Below, in pieces: positions 1 to 13,388 of a stretch of 64,000 nt of DNA (positions within the stretch are counted from its first letter, which is position 1; every line of letters starts with the position of its first letter). This DNA comes from Penelope pileata. Lineage: Eukaryota; Chordata; Aves; Galliformes; Cracidae. Where the stretch lies: NCBI GenBank assembly GCA_013396635.1, contig WBMW01005916.1:372994-436993 (forward strand), read 5' to 3'. The position numbers and the translations under genes are program-made. Below the pieces are notes generated by a model, which was given only the letters and a program-made list of their open reading frames with translations, searched no databases and was not told where the DNA came from.

Positions 1-400
1 AAACATAGGAAGGTGTTTTTCCCCATGTCTAGTGCATAAATCTATAAACTGTAACACCAATAAAGCAGATGAGAAAGCAGGGTTTCAGAAAAAGGTCTGA
101 TTGTCCCAGAGACTCTCCACTCTCTCTTCTCATGGCCTTCCATCTTCATTTAAACCATATGTTTTACTACAGCTCTGAGTGCTCAACACTCTGGAAAATT
201 GCACCAGTAAATCAGGGGATTGTTTATGTCTGCTTGTACAGGAATCCTTCCTGCTGGCTACAGTAATGAACGAGCAAAGCTTTCATTTGCTGCACTGCTG
301 CTAACCATTTCTCTAATGCATCACTGCTTAGAGTTTGTGGAACTTTGCTCAGCAAGTATTTACAGGCCAATTTGGAAAAGGCTTCATCCAACTGCAGCTC

Positions 401-440
401 TTCTGTTTAAGCTCAGGAGGAATTCTGAGCTTAAACAGAA
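401..440. repeat. Perfect 16-bp inverted repeat (hairpin)
   Basis: Bases 401-416 are the exact reverse complement of 425-440, separated by an 8-base loop (417-424). In RNA the loop could close further with a G-U and an A-U pair, leaving a GGAA tetraloop. The pairing does not continue outside the arms. No transposable-element sequence flanks it, so it is not an obvious terminal inverted repeat. The stem is shorter than a normal animal microRNA precursor. It may have arisen by template switching during replication; a structural RNA role is only a possibility. Confidence 0.85.
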
Positions 441-3023
441 CCTGACAATAGGCCTCTATTAATATTTGGAGAATTAGCTGTTTTATTAGAGAAAAAGGGC
501 AGGACGTCAGAAAGAGATTTTGCAAGCTCAGACTAAAAATAGTAGTGAGCATTTATTCATCTGTAAGCCTGTTTATCCTGGATAGTTTTTCATTGATTTT
601 ACTGGGGCTCTTCCAGGTCTATAAGCCTGAAAAGCTTTTAACAAATAAAGGTGGTTCTTTGACAGATGGGCTGTTTCCAAGCTTTCAAAGCAAGAAGCTC
701 CCCTTAACCTTTGCAGCAAGCCCATCAATAAAAGTGATGATCAAAGAGGGCAAAATTCTGCCCTTAGTAGTACAGATCTGTACAATCACAAATCCCCAGA
801 GAACAAGGGCTCCTTTCCCTCAACACACATGTGATAACCAAATAAACAAATGGAAAGCAGCTCCCAGACTTCTATGCCAAATGCACATTTAACTGTGTCC
901 CAGTCTTCTAGGTAAGCAGTACCAGCCTGGGTCACTGTAGGCAAAGAGCTGATTTAGAAGGTGACAAGTAATGCAAAAGTAGGTAGCATGCTAGTGAAAC
1001 CATTCCTTTTCTTGCATTAGACTCAATACATGTTTGGAGATGGTATTTCTAAAGATCTGTACCAAAGTATTGATTTAATTTTGGCTATAAAACACTTTGC
1101 TTGAAGGATTCATATCTGAAATGCAAACTCTTCTGACATAAAAGGTAGCAAGAAGCATAACTCAGAGAGTAACCAAAAAGGCAGGGAAGAAGAGGGAGTG
1201 TCCTGAGCAAAAATTTAGCAAACTTAGAATTTCATCAGCAGAACAGGAGTACAGGGTGCTGGTGTTCCCTTGGGCCTTTCTAAGTTTTGACTGAGATTTT
1301 TGTCTTAGTCAAACAGGGTGAAGGCAAACTTTCCTGCCTTCAACCTCCCTTACAGCATCAGTTACAGAAGTTATCCTCTTCTTCTTGCATCACATGGATT
1401 TTTGCTAGCAGATGCCAAGTTCCCTAGCATCGGTCAGTAATCACCTGTGAGTGGATCCAGTTTCTATATAGCGTATGCACACTCAGTGTCCTAACCGGAT
1501 CTTTTGCAGCACAGGGTATGTCTTCAGTGTCCTGTACACCATAAACTGTTAAAGTAGCTTAACACATAGCTTAATACCTAAGCTAAACCTCTTACAGAGC
1601 TTAAGAGGCTACCTCTACTTGCAATTTAAAGCAGCTTAGTGTGTCTAATCGGAAAATCTATGTCTCACAAAAGAGATATTGTCATCCCCATTAAACAAAG
1701 GATTCTCCATTGAATGCCAATGGAAATAAACTGGCTCTTTGAAGAAAATCCGTTTAAACACACTTCTCAATTACCCATTTCCAAAACTAATTGGAGTGTA
1801 CTGTATTACACAAACAAAAGATGTCACTGATAGATGTCCTCATGGAATCTTAACCTACTTTACATGAAAGTTTCAAGGCCAGGGTTTTGAAGTACAGCTA
1901 GTAATATAAGCAGTGTCATTTCTGGGTACAAAATCTGAGGCATTTGAAATAAAACTGCTTTTCAGAAAGAGCCAAACCCCTTATTTTTGAAAATCAGCAT
2001 TCAATGCCCAGCCCAGTAAAGTCAATGAAAAACTTCACTCACTTCAGGCAGTGAAGGATTTCACAATCCCAGCTTTTAACTTTGTCTCAAGAAGAATAAT
2101 TGAAAGAAGGCAAAAAGGCTGGATCTGAAAAAATAAAATAAAACAAAAAGCAATTACCTGGTAGAATTTAAACTTAATTTGTAAAAAACAAATTCAAAAT
2201 TTTATTTTCAGAATGTCCTCTGATCTCTTATCATTGCCCTCTTCACCAGTTATCAGACAGTATAAACATATCTCCACATTGATGGCCTCTCACATAAGCA
2301 AGTGTATCTTGTGCTGGCTCTGAAGTACACTCAGACCATGACTACTTGACAAATATTATTAAAATGAAAAGCATATAAAACCAACCATCAAATCAGATAT
2401 AATATTCATTTATCTTCACAGAGCAAGATAAAATGTACATAAGCAGTCATGAACTTCAGCTTCACTTGTATTCTCAGTTCTTCACTTAAAATTTCATATC
2501 GTAGTATGGTCTTTTTATGGTCAAGCTACCCTTGATGCATCTATTTTAGCCCAGATCACAAGTGCCCTTTCAAACAAATCTCCCAATAATCTTCACTTTC
2601 AGCAAACTTCAGATGTTGAAGATGAAGTGACAGTGATTGTTACTTAATTCTCCCCACTTCCTACCTTAGCTTTTTTGTTTATTTTTTTGCCCACATTTCT
2701 TGCTGTTTGCATTGTGACTACTTAGCGTATCGACTCCATTTGGCATTTCGAACCTGCTTGCTGTGAATGGCCACTCATCACTGGTTCAAAGGGATTCTAA
2801 ATGCCTTTTGGGATAATTAATCACAGGCAATAAAGGTGCTGTAATAATACCTACAAAAATATTTCACATTCAAAGACTCTACCTGCTGAGGCTCTTCGAT
2901 TACAGAATGCGGACACATCATAAGGATCATAAGCAAATAGAGCTAATCTCTTTTTGTTTCAAATAACAAATTGGAAAAAAAATAATCTTGCTGTAAGGTT
3001 AGTTCTACTGAACCACACAAAAC

Positions 3024-3057
3024 CAATGTATATCATTTATAATCAATGTATATCATT
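3024..3057. repeat. Short tandem duplication, 20-bp period
   Basis: A 14-base motif beginning CAATGTATATC occurs at 3024-3037 and again, identical, at 3044-3057. This is a two-copy direct repeat with a 20-base period in AT-rich DNA. It is consistent with a small slippage duplication, and no function is implied. Confidence 0.8.
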
Positions 3058-6000
3058 ACCCTAATTTAGCATATTTTTATTAAAGTTTCAAAACAAAAAT
3101 ATTTTTGTTTATTCACTGCCTACTATTCTACCAGATTGAATTAGGTCCCTTAAAACTATCACAGAGTTTTCTGGCAAATTATAACAGGAATTTTCATTAA
3201 TATATGTATATATTTTTTTTTTCCAAATGTATGCAGCTTTAGAAATGCACCGATGCTCAACCCCCAAGAAAAGCATAAAACAAAAACTAAACATAACCTC
3301 AAATAAAGATCAGTGGGCTTTGACAGGCTCTGTTACTGATTTCTGTCCATTTTAAATTCTGTCATGAAGCAAGAGCATAATATATGTTTTTCACAGTGGA
3401 AAATGCAGTTTATCTTTGATTTTTTGCAAACTGCTGATCTTAACAGCTGTACACAATACATGACATTTGTTACAGCTTCAGCAAAAGCATATGAGCATTA
3501 TTGGTATCTGTGACTAAGAAGCAACAGGAAAAGAAAGTGTGACTAAATTATCAGCTGATGCAGGTTTACCACCAGATTAAGAACTCAGCTTCTGCTTTGA
3601 TATGACTGGTCAAACACACACTTCAAATAGAAAAAAAATCATTAAAAAGAACATTTTGACTGACTGGAGCCTTAATGTACAGATTTTCCAATCCCTTTTA
3701 AAATCATATTCCATCAGAAACACTCTAATATAAAAAATAACACCTGACCAAAACCAGTGACATTTAGAGCTTATTGCCAACAAAAGTTCAAAATTGAAAT
3801 TCAAGGACAGACTATCCACTTCAACCATTTCAAGCAGTTTTGTATTTTATGCTGGAAATACCCACACTCATTAGCGCCCACAGAGCAGCTGCTTGTTACA
3901 TACCAACTCCTGACCCAGCAAAGCCACAGCACATGGGAGTGGAAGGCCCCCACCAGAGGACAAGCACCTTGCTGCTTCGCCATTTCATCAGATCTCATCT
4001 ACAGTTCGAAGGTTTCCATCCCACCTCAATTCCAAGGAAAGCCAAAGTTTAGTAAAAGCAAAAACCATGAGCTCTAAAGGCTGAGAATTTACACAATATG
4101 GTTGGTTCTCCATTGCACTGAGGATTCGCAGTCTGGGCCCTCACTAGCCTCACTCAGGACCCCATGCCCACGCCAAAATGCTTAAACCACAGTCTCTAGT
4201 TGTCTTTTAAGGCTGCAAACACACATAAGCAAATACACACATACTTCGGTACACAAATGTTTCTTGATCTTGTTTTCTAATGTGAAACCTGATAGTTTCA
4301 AATATTGCAAGCATTTCCATAAGACAATTTCTGTAAACACATGCTATACTTTAGCATTACTTATCCAAAGTTCTGAGATACTCACCTCTAAGATTCATGA
4401 CTACAAAAAAGAGAATCTTATTTTTAAAAATCAACTCTAATCTGATGGCTGTCACTAATAACAATCACCATTTAAAACAAACACCTGGACCTCATCCTCA
4501 CTAGGAAAATTGAGTGCTCTCAGCTGGGTCCATTCTAGGTGGTGATGATTTAGTTTTACCTGCAGGTAGCAGATTAGATCAAACCTTCTGATTGTAGCAC
4601 GTAGGCGGAGGGGGGGTGTTGACAGCCCTGCACACCAGCAGATCCTTCACCCCTCAGCATGCCAGCCTCCCTGAATCCTGAACCACAAGCGTATCTTTAG
4701 GAAGGCCTCAGCCAGCCTGGTCTTTCTCCTCCTTAGAGGCCTTTCTTCCGCAGACTTAGCAGAACAACAGTGTCTCAAGAACAGCTAAGCTCATTCTTCT
4801 TTTCATTACAGGCACTGCAATAAACTCATAAAGCTAGCACTAAAAAATACCTTTTGGGGCCTTTAAACAGAGATAGCAGTGTGACTCAAGCACAGCATGC
4901 TTCAGGGTACATTTCAAAATACGCCGTTTGCTTTGAGAAGGACTGGCTACTGCAAAAAGGAGAAGAATAAGAGCAATGCGCAAGCAATTAAAGGCACAGT
5001 TTGGAAGAGGAAGGAATGAATGCAGGAGGACATTTCACTCAGGCTGGTCTCAGCCAATTCCAGGGAGTGTGAAGAGAGGTGCTGTGTTGTTTTGTTAAGA
5101 AGTGCTATAATCAATATCCCCAAAATGTTATGGGAGATGTGTCCTAGAACTCAGGTCTAGCTGCAGTGCTACCATCACAAAGTTCAAATGACCTCTCTTT
5201 CCAGAATTAAACCTTTTTCTTTTTTATTTTTTTTCCCCTGATTTCAAAGCTGGCATAAAGAGATCCTGAGAAAAGGACTGGGGTTCACCACTCACAGTTG
5301 CCCCACATTTACGGCATAAATCTCCCCCAGTTGTTTCAATTTCATTATTTGTGGCTGATAGTACAAAACATAAATCCCCACACAATTCTTTTTTCTTTAG
5401 AGGATTAAATGTTTAATGGGATGATTTCACTGATCTGGTATACCTCTCCATCAACCAAGTGAAGACAACTTCATTCTTAAGTAGAGCATTTATGCATAGG
5501 TTCAAGTAGTTCATGTTAAACAGGTCTTTCTTTCAGGGACCCCGTGTTTCATACTTTTTTAATTCTGTGTAGAAACAAGATAGCTTAAGGGAAAAGTTCA
5601 TCCCAGACTAGTGAGGGAAAGCCTTGTATTAAATTAGATAGAAAAAAAACATGGCCTAGTAATGAAAATATGACTGGAAACCCAGACACTTGAATTATAT
5701 GCTTCATTTTTCATCTGACTGGACAAGTTGTGTTAAATCCTATGAGTTCCAAATGAAAACATTTCCTTGTACCAGTGTTATATGCATTGCTCATCAATGC
5801 TGATAGTCCTCTGAGAGTCCCAGATAAAAAACATCACACGCTACAAAGGTCACCTACTCATATGTTTTTCTGTTTTACTTTGCTGGCTTAACTTGTGATA
5901 AATGTTCATTGATTCTTCTGTATGAGATAACTGCAGGCATTAAAGCTCCTGTACAGCTGTGAGATGTGTCCTACTTCTCACTTCCAAACCTCATGTCTTT

Positions 6001-8507
6001 AATTTCTAACCAAGTTTACTTTTCTGTTATATAACATGCCTGGTATTACTCTCTGCAACACACTCCAGATCAGTCATGACTTCTTAAGCTTTCTTATTTC
6101 TTAAGTGGACTAAATACATTCATTTCTTGATTTTACAACATATTGGACTCAGGTGCAATCAAGTCATGCAAGAGGTTAGCAAAAGTATAAACACAGCCTA
6201 GGCCTTCTAACGATTAATGATGAAATGCACATAGGAGGGATACTGGAATCCAGGATATCAAAAAGATTTTTTTTTTACAAAAAGGCATGAAACAAACACT
6301 GCTTAAAAAAGAGCATTTTTTCCTCAATTTTAAAATGTTGCTCTGAGAGTTGACAAAAACTCCCAAAGGAAATTGTCAGCAAATCCACAAAGGCACTTTA
6401 AAGATTCAAGAAACAAAACAACTGAAAAGTTTTAACAGGTCTCTACGGCTGAACAACTCATTCCCACCAGGAGACTTCCCTGTGGAAGTCCATCCTATAT
6501 TACATGTGACAAAACACCCACAGAGCTAGTAATAAGTGTCTCTGAAATCAATCAAATGCAATTATTTTACTGTAGCTGTATTTTTACTGTAGTTTCCTAA
6601 GATTACAATATTTTATTAGTACTGTCACAACTATAGATTTATTTTGTATAGCAATTTTGCTACAGAAAGATTTTGCAATTTTATTTTTTGGCTATTCTAT
6701 TACTATTTTGTGTTTTACACTTTTACCGTGTTGCAGAATCACAGTAGCAAGGCCCTGGAGGAAGCCACTTGGTTAATCTATTTTACCTTTCTCTATCATA
6801 GAATATATGTCACTAATTTTTTCTCACTAATCTCAACTAATCTGTTCCAGTTATTTTAATTTTAGATTTACGCAGAGGAGTAGAAAGGAGAAGAGCACTT
6901 TACTGCAAAAGGCAGCAGGAAAACAATCTATTACTGCCGCACTAATACATCAGTTCTTACAAAAACAGATCTGATATCCAACAGCTCTGATGTGTGAGAA
7001 GCTCCCATATGGGAGACAGATCATGCATACAGAACAAGTAAATGTAATGATGCAAACGTAATATTTCTCCATCAGGTTAGGTTTGCTCCCATTTCCATTA
7101 TTCCTCCAACAAAAGAAGCATTCTCACACAGCTTATGGATTGTGAAGGAACAGTTGACTCTTCCTTATACATCAGTATCACCTCCAGGGTCTCTAGTGAA
7201 ATTTGTTTTCCTTCCACACATGCTTACCCTTAGGCAACATCCATTTCTCAACTTCATCAATTTTCATGTCATTTCATAAATGGCAAATGAACAAGAAAGG
7301 AAAGAAAGTAAAATAACGAATTTTAAGATGCTTGTTAATAAACTTGTGAAAATTGGGAGTAATGCATCTATCAGTTGCCTCACAGAAGACCTTTCCCAAA
7401 AGTTAAGTAACAAGGTAAGCAAAAAAGTTAGTGTGTGTAACACAGGGTTACACAGACATTAACCCACACCCTTTCAGTTTCTCTTGCCAGTTAAGAGAAT
7501 CTGAGCTGTCACTGATTGCTCTGGGCTCTGGCCCTGGGTCTCCAGCACCCATTATTTGATTCAGCACCTGTCTACTCAGCTGTAAGTGAAGAACACTCCA
7601 AGTATAACAGAATTAAGGAAAATCAGTTCCATGTACTTCCAAAGAGGTCTAAAAGAGCTTTTCTTGAACTCTCTTCTGCACAAAGCTGTTTACAGCTGGA
7701 GGTCACCTGCTACAGACTAATTGCAGCTTTATTTCATGAGCATTAACTAGTTACCAATCATTGTATGGCAGCACCAATGAACTATAAATATTTTGGGTTG
7801 CCCTTTTAATTACTTCTCATCACTCATCATTTGTTCCTGGCTTCACTGCAAATTTCATCATCCATCCAGGATGATAAACATGCTCTCTTGTGCTACTGGT
7901 ACAGGATACCAAAACAGTGATAATCTGTTTTCTTAAAGCAAGAACAAAGAATCATAACTGTCTCCATTTTCTCCTAAATACCCTTTCACTCAGTCCTCCA
8001 CAGTTTCTCGTGCATCTTCATTTGTGCTGCATCTAACACTGACTTTTGTAAGCTTTGTTCAACTGATGATGGAGAAAACTACAGACAATGGAAAATACCG
8101 TGGCACATATCTTAAAACAGAAACACTTAAATTCTATTAAAAACATGCAACTATTTTCTACCAAATTGCCTCTTTTATTCTTCTGTCATTTCTACACAAT
8201 ATTTTAAGGGGAAAATAGAGATGTCTTGAATATCTCTAGATGAAAATATTTTGAAGAGCAATATTGCTACATCCTCTTAGTAACATTCCATGGCTATTTT
8301 AAAAAACAGCTACATGGAAAGGCTGCAAATATTTAACTCAAAATGTAAGCGTTACATTTCTACACTCTAGAAACAGGCAAAGAATGAAAAGTCTCTTGTC
8401 TTTGAAATTAAGCTACTCAGAGGAGATGAGTGCTTTTATAGGTCAGGTTTACGGGCAGAACTCACACAGCATTCACTGGGAGTTTTCCAGAGATAGCATA
8501 AGCAAGG

Positions 8508-9455
8508 ATCACAGAATCACTTGAGTTGGAAGGGACCTTTAAAGGTCATCTAGTTCAACTCCTCTGCAATGAACAGGGACACCTACAGCTAGATCAGGCT
8601 GCTCAGAGCCCCATCCAGCCTGACCTTGAATGTCTTCAGGGACGGGGCTTCCACCATCTCTCTGGGCAGCCTGTTCCAGTGCCTCACCACCCTCACCATA
8701 AAAAACTTTTTCCTTATAACCAACCTGGATCTTCCCTCTTTTAATTTGAAACCATTTCCCTTTGCCCTGTCACCACAGACCCTGCTAAAGTCTGTCTCCT
8801 TCATTCTCACAGTCCCCCTTTAGATACCAAAAGGCCACTATCAGGTCTCCCCAGAGCCTTCTCTTCTCCAGGCTGAAAAGCGCCAGCTCTCTCAGCCTGA
8901 CCTTGTAGAGGAGGTGCTCCATCCCTTGGATCATCTTAGTGGCCCTCCTCCGGACACCCTCCAGCAGGTCCATGTCTCTCCTGTGCTGAGGACTCCACAT
9001 CTGGACACAGTACTCCTGGTGAGGTCTCACCAGCACAGAGCAGAGGGGTAGGATCACCTCCCTCGCCCTGCAAGCCATGCTTCTTTTGATGCAGCCCAGG
9101 ATACCATTGGCTTTCTAGGCTGTGAGGGCACATTGCTGGCTCATGTCCAGCTTGCCATCTACCAGTAACCCCAAGTCTTTTTCAGCAGGGCTGTGCTCAA
9201 TCCTTTCATCCCGCAGCTTGTATTGATAGTGGGAGTTGCCGTGACCCAGATGCAAGACCTTGCACTTGGCTTTGTTGAACCTCATGAGGTTCTCCTGGGC
9301 CCACTGCTCGAGCCTGTCTAGGTCTCTCTGGATGGCATCCCATCCCTCAGGCATGTCAACTACACCACACAGTTTGCTATCATCCACAAACATGCTGAGG
9401 GTGCACTCGATTCTACTGTCGATATCATTGATGAAGATATTAAAGAGCATCGAGG
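8508..9455 (-). mobile_element. CR1 LINE, 5'-truncated copy (copy 1)
   Basis: This is a chicken-repeat-1 non-LTR retrotransposon lying on the minus strand. Its 3' terminus is at the low-coordinate end, where the reverse complement reads as the diagnostic CR1 end (GATTCTGTGAT type). The next 80 or so bases are the short 3' untranslated region, followed by the C-terminal part of ORF2 read on the minus strand. Homology stops abruptly at about 9455, inside the reverse-transcriptase domain. That is the 5' truncation expected of target-primed reverse transcription. No target-site duplication is visible, as is usual for CR1. It is the longest continuous CR1 fragment in the window, and its protein similarity is still easy to read, so it is one of the better-preserved copies here. 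Confidence 0.95.
8589..9453 (-). pseudogene. CR1 ORF2 C-terminal remnant (reverse transcriptase)
   Basis: This is the decayed C-terminal part of the CR1 ORF2 protein, which in intact elements carries an N-terminal endonuclease and a reverse transcriptase that copy the element's RNA into the genome. Reading on the minus strand, the fragment opens with the LFNIFINDI segment (from about 9447). It then passes the polymerase catalytic motif FVDDSKL (about 9370-9390, where CR1 proteins usually have FADD), the KCKVLHLG segment, and later KRRLWGDL and HWNRLPRE blocks, ending at RLDGALSSLI. Two lesions are visible. A TAG stop at about 9115-9117 sits where the family normally has a CAG glutamine codon just before KANGILGC. 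A frameshift near 8785-8810 separates the YLKGD segment from FSRVCGDR. The endonuclease and the first reverse-transcriptase blocks are missing through 5' truncation, so the copy cannot be active. Confidence 0.92.
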
Positions 9456-12400
9456 ATGATAAGACACAATGGCAATATAATAGTTCTGGTGAGAAAAACA
9501 TCTCCAGCCCAACATCAACACAAATCTGGTGTCACTGAGGACATCACAGTTATCAAGTATTAGCATAAATCATTAGTCTGTCAAAAAAAATGCAATACTA
9601 TATGGGGATCTTTGACCATAACTACAAGCCAACCCATCAAGCCTGGCACAGTTAGATGACTGCCCAGCCATCCACTGTTGAACTTCTGTAAACTCACATT
9701 TAACTTTCCCCTAAATAACTTTTTTGCCAGAAAGGGATGAAAACAACATGAAAACCCCTAGAATGCCACAGATAATATGTTCTATGCTTTCAGCTCCAAG
9801 GATGAAAAAGTGGCTTGATTACTTTCTATAATTATTTAAGGCCATGGCCTCAAATAAAGTGAATTCTTCTTCTATTCCTAGATCTTTTCATTCTTAGCCG
9901 ACCAGTTAATTCTGTTTTACCCAGAGGAAAAAAAAATGCTACTTTTTCTTTTAGATTCAATTCTAATTTAAGTCAGAGAAATGAACTTTAATATATAGAC
10001 TTGGAAGCAGATAAAGATAATTGCCACTTTAGTTGCGTGTGATTAGAACAATTCAAATCGCTTACAGCTAATTCATTCTCCCAACTTCCACTCTGTTTCG
10101 CTAATCTTCTCAGAGTGTGCTATACCATGCATAGAAAAGACCATCATGGGGTCCTAGATGCTAAGCTAAAATCAGAATGTAATAACAAATGTTTAAATAC
10201 CACCTCTTAAGTTTATAATCCCTCTACCTTTCTGTCAATTATGTCCCTACAGATGGTTTCTTCACAGCCCTCTAAACTTGCATAATCCCTTTCCTCATAC
10301 ATAAATCCTTCCACTCTGTTTGTCATGTAGATGCTCTAGGACACATGCTCTACAATTTTAGTACATCTTTCTTCAAAATAGAGTGAGCTAAGTTGGGCAA
10401 TAAATGTCAGATGAAGACAAAATGAGTTCTATGAAGTGACAGCATAACACTCATAGACTTACAGCCCACTTTATGCAAGCCAACATCTTATTAAACTTTA
10501 TTACTGCTGCTGACTGGTCAAGGAATTTAAATAACGTGTGTATTAATGCACCTCAATCAATTTCTTCTTAAGCATGTACGAACGTATTTGAAATTCTGCG
10601 AATTCAAGCCACAGACCATCCATCACATTCTCCTTTTAAGAGCTGGCTGCATCATAACACAACTATAACAGGACTGCAAAAATCAGCAACAAAAGATGAA
10701 CCTTTGTGTGGATACAGAATTATTTCAACCCATAACAAAAGGAACACAGTTAACCACTGACTGATTCCCCTTTGCTAAATATAATTGTTCCCCTTCCTTA
10801 CCAGTCTGCTTCGGTGGAAACACTACTTATGCTTTTGAACACGTTTTCAGAAGGGTAGGGAAATAACAACTTTGGGAAATTACAAGATCTTTGTTCTGCA
10901 TGACAGAATTATGACAGGGTGTGAATTTGCATAAAGTTCACTTTCCTTCAGAGAAATTTAATTTCTCTGCAGAGGTTTATACTCCTTAGGAATTCAGAGA
11001 CTGGATTTGTTTGGCTTTGTGCAACACTCACCATCTGGCTTCTTGTGTCCCTTCCATAGAAAAGTTTGCTTTCCTGTCAATTCCGTGTATTTGAGATGTT
11101 TTTAATCTTTCTTCTGAGATCTTACAAATGGCTCCACAGAGTCTGGCACATAGCAGCATTTAGAGAACTTTGCTGAGTGAAAATTAGTCATTTATTGTGC
11201 TGTGTGCCAGCTGTACTTCTGCCTGTTGTGTCTGTTTTCCTGACTGCAGAGAGACCATTGAATAAAAGAACACAAGCATGAAAAAACCCTCTGTTCTTCA
11301 CACACTGTGGGCTGCGAGTGGGCTTGGAGACCCACCAGGATCTCACAGTTGCTTGCTTTCTACTGTGTATTGAAAGGATGAGGTAAATCTTCAATACACA
11401 GAGTTCCTAAGGTGTCATTTCTATTTTTGCCAGCATATCTACAAACACACACCAAAAAAAAATGTAAAATGGTTAAAATGTCTGCCTCCGTATGACAGCA
11501 ACTACTTATGCAGCATGCAGTCTATTGCACTGTAATGGAGAGGAAATACTTCTCCCCCATCTGATTCTTCATTTACTCCACATTCAAATCCAGACTGTTT
11601 CCAGCCCTTCTGTGTCACTTTCTATTCTACTTTTCTACCCAAATCTCCCTCCCCACTTTCTCAGTTTTCCTTGCATACCCTCTCCATTACCAATTTCATT
11701 CTTCATCTCTTCTTTAAGTCCACTTACAGTGCGAACAAATTTTTCCCATTTCGTTTCAGAAATAAAGCAGGAGAGGAAAAGGAAAAAAGAGATTAAACAG
11801 GAAACAACAGAGGAGATGGTTAGAAATATGTCCATCTATAGATAAAGAAATAGAGGCAAAAGTGGCAGCAGAGTTGCAAGGAAGCTGAGCAGAGCATCAC
11901 TACTGGGAGGGCGGTACAGCACCATGGGATGGGGTGAAGATCTGTATCCATGGGTTGCATTTGGCAGACGCACATTTCAGTTTCCCTCCACTGCACTGAA
12001 AAATTCTCCTTTCTCTTCCACTGACAAATGAAAAACATCTCACATGAGAAACTGAAGCACTGACTCTAGGCACTGTTCTCAGAGCATATGGCCATGTAAC
12101 TCGGGATGAACTGTATGTTTACCTGCACACAGCTCCGCAGGCTCTCTGTGGGCAGCCAACCCACAGGTGAGCATGGCAGCAGGAGCCCAAGCTCTGCAAA
12201 GAGTTGTGCATCTGACAGAAATCTCTAAACGACTTGTTTAACTGGCCCGGAGAAGTTACAACCTGCTTAACACTCCTGATCCCAAGTGACTCAGGTTTGC
12301 TGGCTGTTTGTGCCTCTACAAGTATTTGTATGTGAAACTCTCCCCTTGTGTGGGCAGAAATTAGAGATTGGCAAAGCCAAACTGGAGTCATGGCCTCTGA

Positions 12401-12933
12401 CTCACACGGAGGGAGCACAGAGGTGCCGTTGTGTGAAGCAGGTCGCTGCCATACCTGAAGCTGCACTTGTTTGTTTGCTCACCGATAGACCTTAGGCTGG
12501 AGTTGATACTCATTGCCATGCAAATGCGAGCTGCAGGCGGCATGAATTAGCTCGGAGGCTCTGCCCTCCTACGTGTCCTGCGTCACTCTGTTTACCACCA
12601 CCAGCCCTGCCTTTTCCAGAAGATATTGTTTCCTCCCTAAACACAGAGACACACATGGGATGCAATGAAAATAAAGGACGTCTCACACCCACAGTTCCAT
12701 GTAGCCTAAAATCACGGGCCAGGGACACTGACACAGGGCTGGGCTGGGCCACACAACCTCCCAAGTGTTCACATTGCAAACAAGACAGCAAATGACCATC
12801 AGGTATGATGTTGACCACGAACTGGGAAATATGCAGCACAGTAGTCCATATGGAGCATATAAAATTCTAGATACAAAGAGGAACTTACTCTCCAGCCACT
12901 GAAACCCTCTGTGCCCTCTCAGTTGTGCCAGCA
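9456..12933. other. Unique non-coding DNA, no gene recognised
   Basis: I find no gene or transposable element here. A pyrimidine-rich strand segment at about 11545-11720 is followed by a purine-rich segment at about 11762-11820. An 8-bp inverted repeat with a 3-base loop lies at 10950-10968. A perfect octamer motif (ATGCAAAT) occurs at 12518-12525, but a single 8-mer is expected by chance in a window this size. The open frames at 11492-11845 and 12119-12466 have no recognisable domains. Confidence 0.65.
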
Positions 12934-13388
12934 GATCACAGAATCACAGAATGGCCTGGGTTGGAAGGGACTCCAAGGATTATCAAGTTCCAGCTCCCCT
13001 GCCACAGGCAGGGCCACCAACCTCCAGATCTGGTACTAGATCAGGCTGCCCAGGGCCCCATCCAGCCTGGCCTTGAACACCTCCAGGGATGGGGCACAAA
13101 CCCAGCCTCTCTGGGCAGCCTGTGCCAGCACCTCACCACTCTCTCAGTGAAGAACTTCCCCCTGATGTCCAATCCAAACCTTCCCTCCTTCAGCTTAAAA
13201 CCATCCCCCCCTTGTCCTATCACTATCTGCCCTTGTGAAAAGTTGATTGCCCTCCTGTTTATAATCTCCCTTTAAATACTGAAAGGCTGCAATGAGGTCT
13301 CCCCGCAGCCTTCTCTTCTCCAGGCTGAACAAGCCCAGCTCCCTCAGCCTGTCTTCGTAGGGGAACAGATGCCAGCTCAGCCTCTCGT
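12934..13388 (-). mobile_element. CR1 LINE, 5'-truncated copy (copy 2)
   Basis: This is a minus-strand CR1 fragment. The low-coordinate end carries a doubled octamer-type terminus: the reverse complement reads ATTCTGTGATTCTGTGAT. It is followed by the 3' untranslated region and the last part of ORF2. Read on the minus strand, the remnant shows EDRLRELGLFSLEKRRLRGDL, AAFQYLKGD, FKLKEGRFGLDI and the VRCWHRLPRE block, all typical of the CR1 ORF2 C-terminus. The frame breaks near the C-run at 13204-13210 and again in the last 30 codons. Similarity fades at about 13380-13390, the presumed 5' truncation point. It is shorter than copy 1 and differs from it in sequence, so the two are separate insertions. 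Confidence 0.93.

Larger units (their letters stand above)
1..8507. other. Unique non-coding DNA, no gene recognised
   Basis: I see no gene in this stretch. Open frames are short, mostly under 120 codons, and several begin at TTG or GTG rather than ATG. None encodes a domain I recognise; the longest, 545-892 on the plus strand, has no family signature. The DNA is AT-leaning single-copy sequence with short A- and T-runs, for example an A-rich run at about 2128-2150 and a T-rich run at 5216-5236. The notable structures are the hairpin at 401-440 and the short tandem repeat at 3024-3057, listed separately. A 7-bp inverted repeat at 1588-1608 is within chance. No transposable element is evident. 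Confidence 0.7.

Noticed and set aside
6736..6790. AGAATCACAG-like string as another CR1 3' end
   Set aside because: The following bases do not match the conserved CR1 terminal segment (no TTGGAAGGGACC-type motif).
9260..9538. Plus-strand frames at 8526-8744, 8626-8823 and 9260-9538
   Set aside because: They are antisense shadows of the CR1 ORF2 remnant on the minus strand.
12518..12525. Perfect octamer motif ATGCAAAT as a regulatory site
   Set aside because: A single 8-mer is expected about twice in a window this size on both strands. There is no promoter or other supporting context.
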